Positions 15,501 to 23,300 of a DNA stretch of 47,295 nt are shown piece by piece. The notes beneath the pieces were generated by a model. The model was not told where the DNA came from. It saw nothing but the letters and a program-made list of their open reading frames with translations, and made no database searches. This DNA comes from Bacteroidales bacterium. GTDB lineage: Bacteria; Bacteroidota; Bacteroidia; Bacteroidales; UBA932. The stretch spans positions 1 to 47,295 of the forward strand of contig JAFVAU010000005.1 of NCBI GenBank assembly GCA_017480345.1. Direction: 5' to 3'. Numbering within the stretch: the stretch's first letter is position 1; the number at the start of each line of letters is the position of its first letter. The translations under genes and the position numbers were made by a program.

Positions 15501-16075
15501 TGGGAGCTCAGGCCCGTTCCGTCCGTGGGAGAATACGGTTGGATGGTATATCCCTTGTACAGGAGACCCTTGTCATAGATTTTCTTCAGCAGATACCAGA
15601 GGGTCTCGATATACCGGTTGTCGTAGGTGATGTAAGGGTCGTTCATATCCACCCAATACCCCACGCGCTCCGTCATGTTCACCCACTCTTTGGTGTATTT
15701 CATCACCTCCTTGCGGCAGGTGGCGTTGTATTCCTCTACGGACACCTTGGTGCCGATATCGGCCTTGGTGATGCCCAGTTTCTTCTCCACCCCCAGCTCT
15801 ACGGGGAGGCCGTGGGTGTCCCAACCGGCGCGGCGGGCCACCTTGTACCCCGTCTGCGTCTTGTACCGGCAGATGGCGTCCTTGATGGAACGGGCCATCA
15901 CATGGTGGATGCCGGGCATGCCGTTGGCACTGGGCGGGCCTTCAAAGAAAATAAACTCCGGGGCGCCTTCACGCAGTTCCATGGAGCGCTCGAAAGCACG
16001 CTCCCGTTTCCATCTCTGCAGGACTTCATTCCCACATTCTGTCAAATCCAGCCCCTTGTATTCTTTGAATGTCAT
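12587..16075 (-). CDS. ileS: Isoleucyl-tRNA synthetase with in-frame repeat insertions
   Basis: A 1162-residue class I synthetase charging tRNA-Ile. The HIGH-type motif is G-I-H-H (55-58) within the P-S-A-N-G-M-P-G signature of the eukaryote-like IleS clade; K-M-S-K-R lies near 660, and the editing domain at about 200-400. Two stretches look foreign. Residues about 735-773 are encoded by a 117-bp palindromic element (13756-13872). Residues about 873-890 (V-I-P-G-P-D-R-G-V-I-P-G-S-D-R-E-S-P) come from two tandem 24-26-bp units (13403-13456). Both sit in linkers, near the catalytic/anticodon-binding domain junction and within the C-terminal part, and keep the frame open. All catalytic motifs remain, so the enzyme is presumably functional. 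It heads an operon with the DksA-like gene and lspA. Confidence 0.95.
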   Translation of the reverse strand: MTFKEYKGLDLTECGNEVLQRWKRERAFERSMELREGAPEFIFFEGPPSANGMPGIHHVMARSIKDAICRYKTQTGYKVARRAGWDTHGLPVELGVEKKLGITKADIGTKVSVEEYNATCRKEVMKYTKEWVNMTERVGYWVDMNDPYITYDNRYIETLWYLLKKIYDKGLLYKGYTIQPYSPTDGTGLSSHELNQPGCYKDVSDTTATVQFRVEGEENLFFLAWTTTPWTLPSNTALCVGPNIDYVKVRSANPYTGAQATYIVAAARVDALFGPKVEHEVLPGTIKGSELVGMRYEQLIPWFKPDGDAFRVISGDYVTTDEGTGIVHIAPTFGADDKRVAAAAGIGAVMPIDKDGNPQAQVDRQGRFMRLEDMDPAYAATVDPSYKEYSGRYVKAGYKEYFEHVPEEGTLDIDLCVMMKADGRAFKVQKHVHSYPHSWRTDLPVLYYPLDSWFIKASAVKEQMVALNREITWKPASTGTGRFGQWLENIQDWNLSRSRYWGTPLPIWRTEDGKEELCIGSVKELYNEIEKAVSVGIMPSNPLKDKGFNPEDMSLENYNKIDLHRPYVDGIFLVSASGKKMLRETDLIDVWFDSGAMPYAQEGLRNLGKPGFGATADFIAEGVDQTRGWFYTLHAIHTMISGTPAFKRVISNGLVLDKNGNKMSKRLGNAVDPFQALDTYGADALRWYMLTNAEPWDNLKFDEGGVADVRRKFFGTLYNTYAFFARYANIDKWTPGENTLSSASLRDQPGSLEISNFRGGSVRANAPERVFSPVSELDRWILSRLNTVIRDVRAAYEDYDVKSAGRILESFVCDDVSNWYVRLNRSRFWAGEMTEDKKSAYETLYRVLVDVAILGAPIAPFYMDRLYLDLTQDVIPGPDRGVIPGSDRESPASVHFVLMPRADESVMDAALEVRMALAQQATSLILGIRKKVNIPVRQPLQKVMIPVISEKVRAALDAVKEIVLPEVNVKEMEFVEDTSGIMTLKIKPNFKVLGKTYGARMKEIAAGFGTLAQPVIAAIQKAESAGETYTLNLPGGDVVLNPGDYAISSEDVEGWQVASEGSLTVALDVDVTPELRREGLSRELVNRIQNLRKSSGFEVTDRIHTVVYSSDEALADALAAFGDYVKAQTLSLSIGLEAFEKAPADAAEVEWTEGTIKLTIKR
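13403..13456. repeat. In-frame short palindromic repeat D1 (two tandem units) in ileS
   Basis: Two units, the first GGGAGATTCCCGGTCGGAGC onward to GAATGAC and the second CCCCGGTCGGGGCCGGGA to AATGAC, each an imperfect palindrome. The unit ends (GGGAGATTC ... GAATGAC) are identical to those of repeat E1 in ribF. The 14-base core CCGGTCGGGGCCGG recurs in tsaB. Confidence 0.75.
13756..13872. repeat. In-frame palindromic element C2 inside ileS
   Basis: Perfect 20-bp terminal inverted repeats, CCGGAGAGAATACCCTTTCC (13756-13775) and its complement (13853-13872), bound a 117-bp element without stop codons in the ileS frame. The interior contains GGTCGCGAAGCGACG, the same core as element C1 in ribF. 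The encoded stretch is absent from ordinary IleS proteins, judged from family knowledge. Confidence 0.8.
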
Positions 16076-16112
16076 ATTTTTTGTCTATTTTTGTACACCA
16101 ATTATTAGTCTG

Positions 16113-16143
16113 CAAAGGTAATCATTTTAACTGACTTCAGCAA
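16113..16143 (-). promoter_or_regulatory. Promoter of ileS operon
   Basis: On the minus strand TTG (16141-16143), a 20-base spacer and TACCTTTG (16113-16120). The -33 box reaches to within three bases of the divergent cvpA start codon. The ileS leader is about 30 bases, too short for a T-box. Confidence 0.65.
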
Positions 16144-16146
16144 GCT

Positions 16147-16644
16147 ATGAACACGCTGGACATCATTATCCTCCTTCTCTTTATCCCGGGCATCATCCGG
16201 GGTATGTCCAAGGGTTTTCTGGAACAAATCATCACGCTGGCGGGCATTGTGCTCAGCGTATACCTGGCCTTCAAGTTCTCGGACGTGGCCGGTGCGTGGC
16301 TGGAAAACTATCTCAAGGTTTCCCAAACGCTCCTGAACATCCTGAGCTTCGCCCTGGTACTGGTGGCCGTGCTGCTGATCACCCTCTTTTTCGCCAAGCT
16401 CCTTACGGCGGCGGTGGAGAACATTTCCCTGGGCTGGCTCAACAAAGTGCTGGGGCTGGTATCGGCCATTGCCACATCGGCCGTCATCATCGGACTCATC
16501 ATCATCCTCTTTGACACCGTCAACACCAAATTCGGGCTTGTAAAAAGCCCCGTATTGCAGGAATCCCTGCTCTACGGAGCGCTCAAAGACTTTGGGTATT
16601 TCGTCTTCCCCTACATGAAGCAATTGCTGTCCCTTGCTTCTTAA
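16147..16644 (+). CDS. CvpA-family inner-membrane protein
   Basis: A 165-residue protein with four membrane segments (about 5-20, 28-46, 60-85, 100-125). It matches the CvpA family, with the G-x-x-R-G-M-S-K-G-F start-segment signature (about 15-24). CvpA proteins are linked to colicin V export and envelope homeostasis, with no defined reaction. It is transcribed alone, divergent from ileS and convergent with tsaB (one base between the stops). Confidence 0.85.
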   Translation: MNTLDIIILLLFIPGIIRGMSKGFLEQIITLAGIVLSVYLAFKFSDVAGAWLENYLKVSQTLLNILSFALVLVAVLLITLFFAKLLTAAVENISLGWLNKVLGLVSAIATSAVIIGLIIILFDTVNTKFGLVKSPVLQESLLYGALKDFGYFVFPYMKQLLSLAS

Positions 16645-16645
16645 G

Positions 16646-17329
16646 CTACCAGAGTTTCTTCTTGGAAACCGTGGCTACGAAGTCCTTCAGATAGAAAGGC
16701 TCAAAATACGCCAGATTCTCAAATTTTCCTTCGTCAAAGGCCTTCTGGGCCAGTGCGGCCATATCCCTTGCCAGCGGATAAGCCTCCTGGAAACGGGCAT
16801 TCGGATGGCCGATGACCTCCTTGCACTTAAGGGCGCCGTCTCCCACAAAAAGCACCTCTCCCCTGTCCAAATATTCGGCAAAGGATTCCGGGCCGATGAT
16901 TTTAGCCTCCACCGGCGTAAGACGCTCCCCCTCAGCGTTATAAACGGCCGTATAGACTTCCATCCTCCGCGCGTCAATCATGGGGACGATGAAAGATGGC
17001 CGGTCGGGGCCGGCCATGACACCGGCTACCAGGATATCCAGCGTGCCTATGGCCATGAGGGGCTTGGAAGCGCCGAAGCACAGACCCTTGGCCGTGGAGA
17101 CGCCCACGCGAAGGCCGGTGTAGGAACCGGGGCCGGAGCTCACGCAGACGGCGTCGCAATGGGCCATCCGAAGGCCGGCCTCATCCAGCACTTCCTTCAC
17201 CAGCGGGGCCGTGAGGGAGGCCTGCATGCGCGGCTCGCGGCAGATGCGTTCATGCACTACGGCCCCGTCACGGGCCAAAGCCACGGACAGGACCGAAGTG
17301 GAAGTTTCTATCAGTAAGATGTTGGTCAT
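16646..17329 (-). CDS. tsaB: tRNA threonylcarbamoyladenosine protein TsaB
   Basis: A 227-residue ASKHA-fold protein that partners with TsaD and TsaE to make t6A37 in ANN-decoding tRNAs. I-E-T-S-T (about 7-11), S-S-G-P-G-S-Y-T-G-L-R-V-G (about 64-76) and I-D-A-R-R-M-E-V-Y (about 116-124) are family signatures. Residues about 103-110 (V-M-A-G-P-D-R-P) are encoded by a short palindrome matching repeat D, apparently an in-frame insertion in a variable loop. It ends an operon with greA, a HIT protein and a TlpA-like lipoprotein; its start overlaps the preceding stop by one base. Confidence 0.92.
   Translation of the reverse strand: MTNILLIETSTSVLSVALARDGAVVHERICREPRMQASLTAPLVKEVLDEAGLRMAHCDAVCVSSGPGSYTGLRVGVSTAKGLCFGASKPLMAIGTLDILVAGVMAGPDRPSFIVPMIDARRMEVYTAVYNAEGERLTPVEAKIIGPESFAEYLDRGEVLFVGDGALKCKEVIGHPNARFQEAYPLARDMAALAQKAFDEGKFENLAYFEPFYLKDFVATVSKKKLW
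16998..17020. repeat. In-frame short palindromic repeat D2 in tsaB
   Basis: GGCCGGTCGGGGCCGGCC followed by ATGAC. The central CCGGTCGGGGCCGG and ATGAC are identical to the second D1 unit in ileS. The encoded A-G-P-D-R-P falls in a loop between conserved TsaB motifs. Confidence 0.55.
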
Positions 17330-18438
17330 CAGAGTTTCCGGCGGAGGTAATCCTTGATATCGGCCGCGTTCCTTACCTTGGCGTCGCTGTCCACCAGGCC
17401 GTCCACGATGAACCAGACCATGGGCAGGGAGCCAATCCCGTAAGAAATCACATAAGGAGACTGGGCTCCGCGGGTGTCACAGACGTTCACCCAGGGAAGT
17501 TGCTGGTTGCGGATGGCGGCGGCCCAGGCGGCCTTGTCGGCATCCATGGAGACGGCGTAAATCTCGAAGCCCCTGTCATGGAACTGCTCGTAAATGGGCA
17601 CCAGGGCGTCCAGATTGAACATTTTCTGTTCGGCCGTGGCCTGCCAGAAATACACCATGGTCACCTTGCCCAGATTCTCTGAGAGGGTGACGTTCTTGCC
17701 GTCCAGACCGGGGAGGTTGATGTCAATGTACCCCACCTGCTCGGCCGTCTGGATGCGGCTGTTCACTTCCAGGAGGGAGATGCGGCGCTGGGCCTCTTTC
17801 TCCAGGGCCTTCACATAGCGGGACTCCGGATATACGGTCTTGAGGGAATCGCAGACCGCGTTCATCATGATGCCGTCCGTGGGCTGGGAGAACACCTGGA
17901 AGGTGGGATTCACCTGCTGGAACAGCACAGGAACCACGGTGAGGGACTTGCTGTTGCCCATCACATAGGCCATGCGGTCCCGGTAATAGCTCACGTAGCG
18001 GCGGCTCAGGGCGGCATCCGGATTATACTCTTTCTCCAGGATGCGGTTCATGTCCCGCATGAAGGAATTGTATTCCTGCTCCACTTTCTGCAGTTTGAGG
18101 GACTCCTCGGAGCCCTCTACCGTATAGACACCCAGGGTGTCCGTCTCCACCTTCACCTTGTCCCCCTTCTGCAGCAGGAGGGAGGCAATCTGACGGTTTC
18201 CGTAGAACAGGTACACGAATTCCGGCTGGGCCTTCTTCAAATCCAGGGAATAGGAGAAATGGCCCTTGGCGTCCGTCTTCACGCTGTCCAGCAGCTGGAA
18301 GCGGTTCACATCCAGAAGCTTCACGCTAACTTGCTTGCCGGGAGCTTCGTGCAAAGTTCCTTCAATCTTGGTATTTTTTCCGCAGGCGGCTGCCAGGAGA
18401 AGCAGGGCAGCGGCGGCGGCCAGCTTAAAGCTTTTCAT
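17329..18438 (-). CDS. DUF4369/TlpA-like lipoprotein lacking the CxxC active site
   Basis: A 369-residue lipoprotein. Starting at 18438 gives the signal M-K-S-F-K-L-A...L-L-A-A-A-C with the lipobox Cys near 19. A DUF4369 domain (about 22-120) precedes a thioredoxin-like AhpC/TlpA domain (about 230-369). Where TlpA proteins have W-C-x-x-C, this one has V-Y-F-W-Q-A-T-A-E-Q-K (about 261-271), so both redox cysteines are missing. The cis-proline segment S-L-P-M-V-W-F-I is kept. It cannot act as a normal thiol oxidoreductase; a binding or chaperone role is possible. The stop overlaps tsaB by one base and the start overlaps the HIT gene by 14. Confidence 0.8.
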   Translation of the reverse strand: MKSFKLAAAAALLLLAAACGKNTKIEGTLHEAPGKQVSVKLLDVNRFQLLDSVKTDAKGHFSYSLDLKKAQPEFVYLFYGNRQIASLLLQKGDKVKVETDTLGVYTVEGSEESLKLQKVEQEYNSFMRDMNRILEKEYNPDAALSRRYVSYYRDRMAYVMGNSKSLTVVPVLFQQVNPTFQVFSQPTDGIMMNAVCDSLKTVYPESRYVKALEKEAQRRISLLEVNSRIQTAEQVGYIDINLPGLDGKNVTLSENLGKVTMVYFWQATAEQKMFNLDALVPIYEQFHDRGFEIYAVSMDADKAAWAAAIRNQQLPWVNVCDTRGAQSPYVISYGIGSLPMVWFIVDGLVDSDAKVRNAADIKDYLRRKL

Positions 18439-18829
18439 ACTCGCTATAAATTTTGTTGGCAATTTCCTTCATTTCCTCCTGGGAGAGCTGGAGCTTGGCC
18501 TTGCGGAAGTCCATGTCCCCTTCTGTCTGAAGAGGCACCAGGTGGATGTGCGTATGAGGCACTTCCATGCCCAGGACGGCCACGCCTACGCGCTGGCAGG
18601 GCACGGCGGCCTTGAGGGCCACGGCCACCTTGCGGGCGAAGTTCCAGAGGCCCTGGTAAGTGGCGGCATCCAGATGGAAGATATAGTCGTCCTCCACATG
18701 TTTGGGGATAACCAGGGTATGTCCCTTGGCTAAGGGAGAAATGTCCAGGAAGGCGTAGAAATCATCGTTCTCCGCGCACTTGTAGGAAGGAATCTCGCCC
18801 TTGGCAATCTTGGTGAAAATGGTAGCCAT
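18425..18829 (-). CDS. HIT-family nucleotide-binding hydrolase (HinT-like)
   Basis: A 134-residue histidine-triad protein that hydrolyses nucleoside phosphoramidates or related nucleotide conjugates. The triad H-T-H-I-H-L-V-P (H92, H94, H96) and the N-terminal F-x-K-I-x-x-G-E-I-P-S motif are intact. It lies two bases after greA in the same direction. Confidence 0.9.
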   Translation of the reverse strand: MATIFTKIAKGEIPSYKCAENDDFYAFLDISPLAKGHTLVIPKHVEDDYIFHLDAATYQGLWNFARKVAVALKAAVPCQRVGVAVLGMEVPHTHIHLVPLQTEGDMDFRKAKLQLSQEEMKEIANKIYSEYEKL

Positions 18830-18831
18830 AC

Positions 18832-19299
18832 TTAGAGGGAAATGTCCAAAATTTCAAACTTCATGATACCGCTGGGGACCTTGGCCTCCACCGTCTCGCC
18901 TTTGCTATGTCCCATCAGAGCTTTGCCGATGGGCGTAGTGGCGGCCAGCAGACCCTTGGAGAAATCCGCCTCGCTCTCCGGAACAATCTGGAAATTCATC
19001 TCCATCTTGTTGGTGAGGTTCTTCACCTTCACCTTGGAAAGCAGCTGGACGCTGTCCGTGGAGAGCTTGCTCTCGTCAATCACACGGGCGTTGGCCACCT
19101 TTTCCTTCAGGCGGGCAATCTTCACTTCCAGCAGGCCCTGGGCATCCCGGGCTGCATCATATTCCGCGTTCTCGGAGAGGTCTCCCTTCTCGCGGGCCTC
19201 TGCAATGGCTGCAGAGATTACCGGCCGCTGGGCCAGTGCATCGGCCAGTTCCTGCTTGAGCTTGTCAAGACCGGCCTGAGTCATCATTTCAATCGCCAT
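18832..19299 (-). CDS. greA: Transcript cleavage factor GreA
   Basis: A 155-residue factor that enters the RNA polymerase secondary channel and stimulates cleavage of backtracked RNA. The N-terminal coiled coil carries the catalytic acidic tip, R-E-x-G-D-L-S-E-N-A-E-Y-D-A-A (about 37-51), and the C-terminal FKBP-like domain ends S-K-G-E-T-V-E-A-K-V-P-S-G. The ATG at 19299 has an AAGGA-like sequence upstream and is preferred to a TTG seven codons earlier. A -7 box TAACTTTG (19365-19372, minus) and a hairpin in the leader precede it. Confidence 0.93.
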   Translation of the reverse strand: MAIEMMTQAGLDKLKQELADALAQRPVISAAIAEAREKGDLSENAEYDAARDAQGLLEVKIARLKEKVANARVIDESKLSTDSVQLLSKVKVKNLTNKMEMNFQIVPESEADFSKGLLAATTPIGKALMGHSKGETVEAKVPSGIMKFEILDISL

Positions 19300-19329
19300 T
19301 TCGTTTTTCCTTTTCGTCAAAAAATTAGC

Positions 19330-19351
19330 CGACGGCCTTAAGAAGCCGTCG
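19330..19351 (-). other. Hairpin in the greA leader (terminator or attenuator)
   Basis: CGACGGC (19330-19336) and GCCGTCG (19345-19351) form a 7-bp stem around an 8-base loop. On the minus strand six T follow four to ten bases later. It lies downstream of the likely greA -7 box (19365-19372), so it could end ribF transcripts or attenuate greA. Confidence 0.5.
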
Positions 19352-19376
19352 AGCTATGTCTATGCAAAGTTAGAAA

Positions 19377-20345
19377 TTACTTTTTACAAATCAAAGCATC
19401 CCGGCCTAATTGTTCCTTAAGGGCATCCAATGAGGGAAATTTGCGCTCGTCACGGATGCGGCGGAGGAAACGAAGGCCGATGGGAAGGCCGTAAATGTCC
19501 TCGTCAAAGTCCAGGATGTGCGTTTCGATGGTCTGGGCCGATCCGCCCACGGTGGGCCGGACGCCAATGTTGCACATGCCCCGGAAGCTCCGGCTGTCCA
19601 CCTCCACCTCAACGGCATACACCCCATTCGCCGGCACCAGCTTGAGGGGCTCATAGAGCTGCATGTTGGCCGTAGGAAAGCCGATGGTGCGGCCCAGGCG
19701 GTTCCCCGCCACCACCACGCCATACAGTTCATAGTCATACCCCAGCATCCCGTTGGCCCTTTCCACATCCCCCGCCTCCAGCGCTTTCCTAATCTTGGTG
19801 GAGGAAATGGGAGATTCTTCACTTCGTTCAGAATGACAGGGAGCCACCACCATAACAGGCAGGGGGGATAGGTAGTTTCCAGGTCCATGGCCACCCTCGG
19901 CCGTGTAAGAGGGAGGGGCCCAGCCACTGGCTGGGAGGGGTCGCGAAGCGACGGCCTGGAAACTACCTATCTCCCCTGCCGTCAATTTATCGGCCCCGAT
20001 ATGGTTGTCGTAGCCCATGACCACGAGCGAGGCTCCGTAGCGGGCCTTGAGCATTTCCAGATACTCCCGGGCCTTCATGGCGGCAAACTCGCGGGTGAAG
20101 GGAATCACCTCTATGCGGTCTACCCCCGCGGCCTTCAGGAGCGCTTTCTTCTCTTCCAGTGTGGTCAGGAGCCTCAAATCCCGGGCATCCTGCTGGAGCA
20201 CCGTGCGGGGATGCGGCCAAAACGTAACCACAACGGCCTCCTCTGCCCTTTCGCGGGCAGAGGAGACCACTGTCTCAAGCACATGACGGTGCCCCAGATG
20301 GACACCGTCAAAGAAACCGGTAGTTACTACAGCCACTTCACGCAC
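19377..20345 (-). CDS. ribF: Bifunctional riboflavin kinase/FAD synthetase with in-frame repeat insertion
   Basis: A 322-residue enzyme making FMN and FAD. The N-terminal adenylyltransferase motif G-V-H-L-G-H (14-19) and M-G-Y-D are present; the riboflavin-kinase part (about 195-322) has G-R-T-I-G-F-P-T-A-N. Residues about 123-179 (from G-S-F-Q-A to C-H-S-E-R-S-E-E-S-P) are encoded by two repeat elements, C1 and E1. In relatives this place holds about 35 residues including the F-G-x-x-R-x-G loop of the FAD-synthetase domain, which is not recognisable here. FMN adenylylation may therefore be impaired or the loop replaced. S-S-T-K-I-R resumes the normal sequence. It overlaps the glycogen fusion gene by 19 bases. 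Confidence 0.9.
   Translation of the reverse strand: MREVAVVTTGFFDGVHLGHRHVLETVVSSARERAEEAVVVTFWPHPRTVLQQDARDLRLLTTLEEKKALLKAAGVDRIEVIPFTREFAAMKAREYLEMLKARYGASLVVMGYDNHIGADKLTAGEIGSFQAVASRPLPASGWAPPSYTAEGGHGPGNYLSPLPVMVVAPCHSERSEESPISSTKIRKALEAGDVERANGMLGYDYELYGVVVAGNRLGRTIGFPTANMQLYEPLKLVPANGVYAVEVEVDSRSFRGMCNIGVRPTVGGSAQTIETHILDFDEDIYGLPIGLRFLRRIRDERKFPSLDALKEQLGRDALICKK
19809..19841. repeat. In-frame repeat E1 in ribF
   Basis: GGGAGATTC...GAATGACAGGG with a short inverted core. In the gene it reads C-H-S-E-R-S-E-E-S-P, a peptide often seen where this kind of dispersed repeat is translated in other bacterial genomes (from general knowledge). Its ends are the same as those of D1 in ileS and it is read in the same frame. 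Confidence 0.75.
19862..19976. repeat. In-frame palindromic element C1 inside ribF
   Basis: Terminal inverted repeats GATAGGTAGTTTCCAGG (19867-19883) and its complement (19955-19971), 17 bp perfect, extended outward by G-runs/C-runs. The interior has two hairpins: CCCAGCC/GGCTGGG (19919-19935) and GTCGCGAAGCGAC (19940-19952). There is no stop in the ribF frame. Confidence 0.8.
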
Positions 20346-23300
20346 TCGAAGCTCTGGCGGTGGGCCAGCAGCGGATGCTTGGCGAAGATGCGGGCGCCCA
20401 CCAGGTAGGCACCGGTCTTCTCCGGCAGCACTTCCACCTCATACTTGGCCACGCCGTCCTTGAACTCTTTGCAGGTGAATTCCTTGACCGTCACAATATG
20501 CACCTTCCCACGGGTATCGGCCTGGGCGAAGACCACCTCCACGCCCACTTCCTTGGGCGTGAGGTCTCCCATCTGAAGCTCCACGAAAGCCTGGTAAGGC
20601 TTGGACTGGGAAATGTCAATGGAAGACTCCATATTGGAACGGGATATCTGACGGATATTCTCCCACTCCTTGCGCACATGCGACTTCCAGGCGGCCAGTT
20701 CGCGGGCCTTGGCAAAATCCTTGGCCATCATGGCCTTGCCGTCCTTGGACTGCGGCTCGTAGTACTGGTTCATGTAGTCCGTGAGCATGCGGTTGGTGGT
20801 GAAGTCACAGGCCACCTTGGCAATGGTATTCTTGATGTAGCCAATCCACTCGGAACTGCGGCCCGTAGTGCGGTCTACATTGTAATAGGCGGGAGCGATG
20901 TCGTTCTCCAGGATCTGGTAGATGGTAGCGGCATCCAGCTCGTTCTGGAAGTTATTGTCCTCGTAGGCCTGCTCAATGGGAAGGGCCCAGCCGGCGCCTT
21001 CCTTGTAGCCTTCCACCCACCAGCCGTCCAGCACACTGAAGTGCATGGTGCCGTTCATGGCAGCCTTTTCACCGGAGGTGCCGGAAGCTTCCTGGGGACG
21101 CGTAGGGTTGTTCATCCACACATCCACGCCCTGCACCATCCGCTTGGCCAGCGTGATGTCGTAGCCGGGCACGAAGACAATCTTGCCGATGAAACGGGGA
21201 TCCTTGGAGATGTCCACAATCTGCTTGATGAGGTCCTGACCCGCCTTGTCGGCCGGATGGGCCTTGCCGGCGAAGAGGAACTGCACGGGCTGGGCGGGAT
21301 TGTTCACAATCTTGTCCAGGCGGTCCAGGTCGCGGAACAGGAGCGTGGCGCGCTTGTAGGTGGCGAAACGGCGGGCAAAGCCGATGGTGAGCACGTCGTC
21401 CCTCAGGTTCTCCATAATCTTCACCAGCTCGGAAGGGCTGTAGTGGTTGGAGATGGTATTGTCCTGCAGGCGCTCGCGGATAAAGTCCATGAGCATCACC
21501 TTCAGCTGCTTCTTCACATTCCAGACTTCCTTGTCGGACACACCGTAGATGCCCTCGAAGCAGGACTTGTCATAGTGGTGCGTGGCAAAGGCCGGGCCGA
21601 ACACCTTGGCGTGTACGGGCTTCCACTCGGGAGCGCACCAGGTGGGATAATGCACGCCGTTGGTGACATAGCTCACGAAGAGTTCCTCCGGCAGATAACC
21701 GGGATACATGTGCGAGAAGATGTCCTGGGACACCTTGCCGTGCAGCATGGAAACGCCGTTCACGTTCTGGGAGATGTTGGCAGCCAGGTTGCTCATGGAG
21801 AATTTCTCTGCGGCATCCAGCGGGTTGTCCTTACCCAGGGACATGAGGGTTTCCCAATCCACCTTCAGACGCTCCGGATAATGGCCGATATACTGGCGCA
21901 GCATACCCTCTTCAAAGGCGTCGTGGCCGGCGGGAACCGGCGTATGGGTGGTGAACAGCGAACTGGCCTTCACCACTTCCAGGGCCTCGGAGAAGTCCAG
22001 GTTGTCTTTTTCGATATACTCGCGCAGGCGCTCCAGGCCGATGAAAGCGGCATGGCCTTCGTTGCAGTGGTACACCTGGGGATTCAGCCCCAGTTTGCGG
22101 AGGGCGCGGATACCGCCCACACCCAGCAGGAGTTCCTGCTTGAGCCGGTTCTCCCAGTTGCCGCCATACAGATGGTAGGTAACCTCGCGGTCTTCGGGGC
22201 TGTTGGCCTCGTAGTCGGCATCCATCAGGTACAGGTCTGTACGGCCCACCTCCACCTTCCACAGGCGGGCGGTGATGTTACGGCCGGGGAAAGCCACGGA
22301 AGTGGTTACCCAGTTCCCTTCCTTGTCCAGCACCGGAACGGCCGGGATCTTGGTGAAGTCCTGGGCGTCGTAACCGGCCACCTGATACCCCTGGGCGCTG
22401 AGCACCTGGTTAAAGTAACCGTAGCGGTACAGAAGGCCCACGGCCACCAGGTTCACGTTCATGTCGGAGGTTTCTTTGAGGTAGTCTCCGGCCAGGATAC
22501 CCAGACCGCCGCTGTAAATCTTCAGGGACGTGTCCAGACCGTATTCCATGCAGAAATAGGCGATGGAAGGGTCTTTGCGCTGGGCCTTGGCGGCCATATA
22601 GGTATCGAATTCGTCCAGGACGTCCTTCATGCGGGCCAGGAACTCCTTGTCCTCGGAAAGCTGCTGGAAACGCTTGATACTCACGGTATCCAGTACAGCC
22701 AGAGGGTTGTGTCCGCTCTTGTGCCACACCTCAGGGTCGATGGAACGGAAGAGGTCTTTGGCGCTCTCGTTCCAGCACCACCAGAGGTTCTTGGAGAGCT
22801 TCTCCAGGCGGGAGAGCTTCTCCGGCAGATGACGGGTCACAAGGATGCTTCTCCAGTTGGGACTGGTTACGTCTGCTTTGAAATATTGCATAGTCTTCTT
22901 CTTGGTTTTGTAGGAGTCTATCTGGTCCTGAACCTTCTCAAGGGCCAGGGAATACGCCTCCTGATAATACACTATCTGATTGTCCCAGAGTGCAATCTGG
23001 GCCACTTCCCGGGCATTTTCCCGGATTTTGTTTCTATCTTTTTTCTCAACGGCGGCCATCTCCTCCACACGGGCGGCCACGCCGGCAACTACCTCGTCGT
23101 AGTTGTTGTCGTCACGCTCCAGGACGGTGATGCCCGGATGCGCTTTTTTGTAATGGTCCTTCACCCACTTGCCAAAACCGGCCAGCGTGGTGGTGAGGGT
23201 GGGAACCCGGAAGGCCAGGGCCTCCAGCGGGGTGTAGCCCCACGGCTCGTAATAAGAGGGGAACAGGGCCAGGTCCATTCCGCAAAGGAGGGTGTAGTAC

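Noticed and set aside
16076-16112. T-box riboswitch upstream of ileS
   Set aside because: The leader is only about 30-40 bases, with no specifier loop or T-box sequence.
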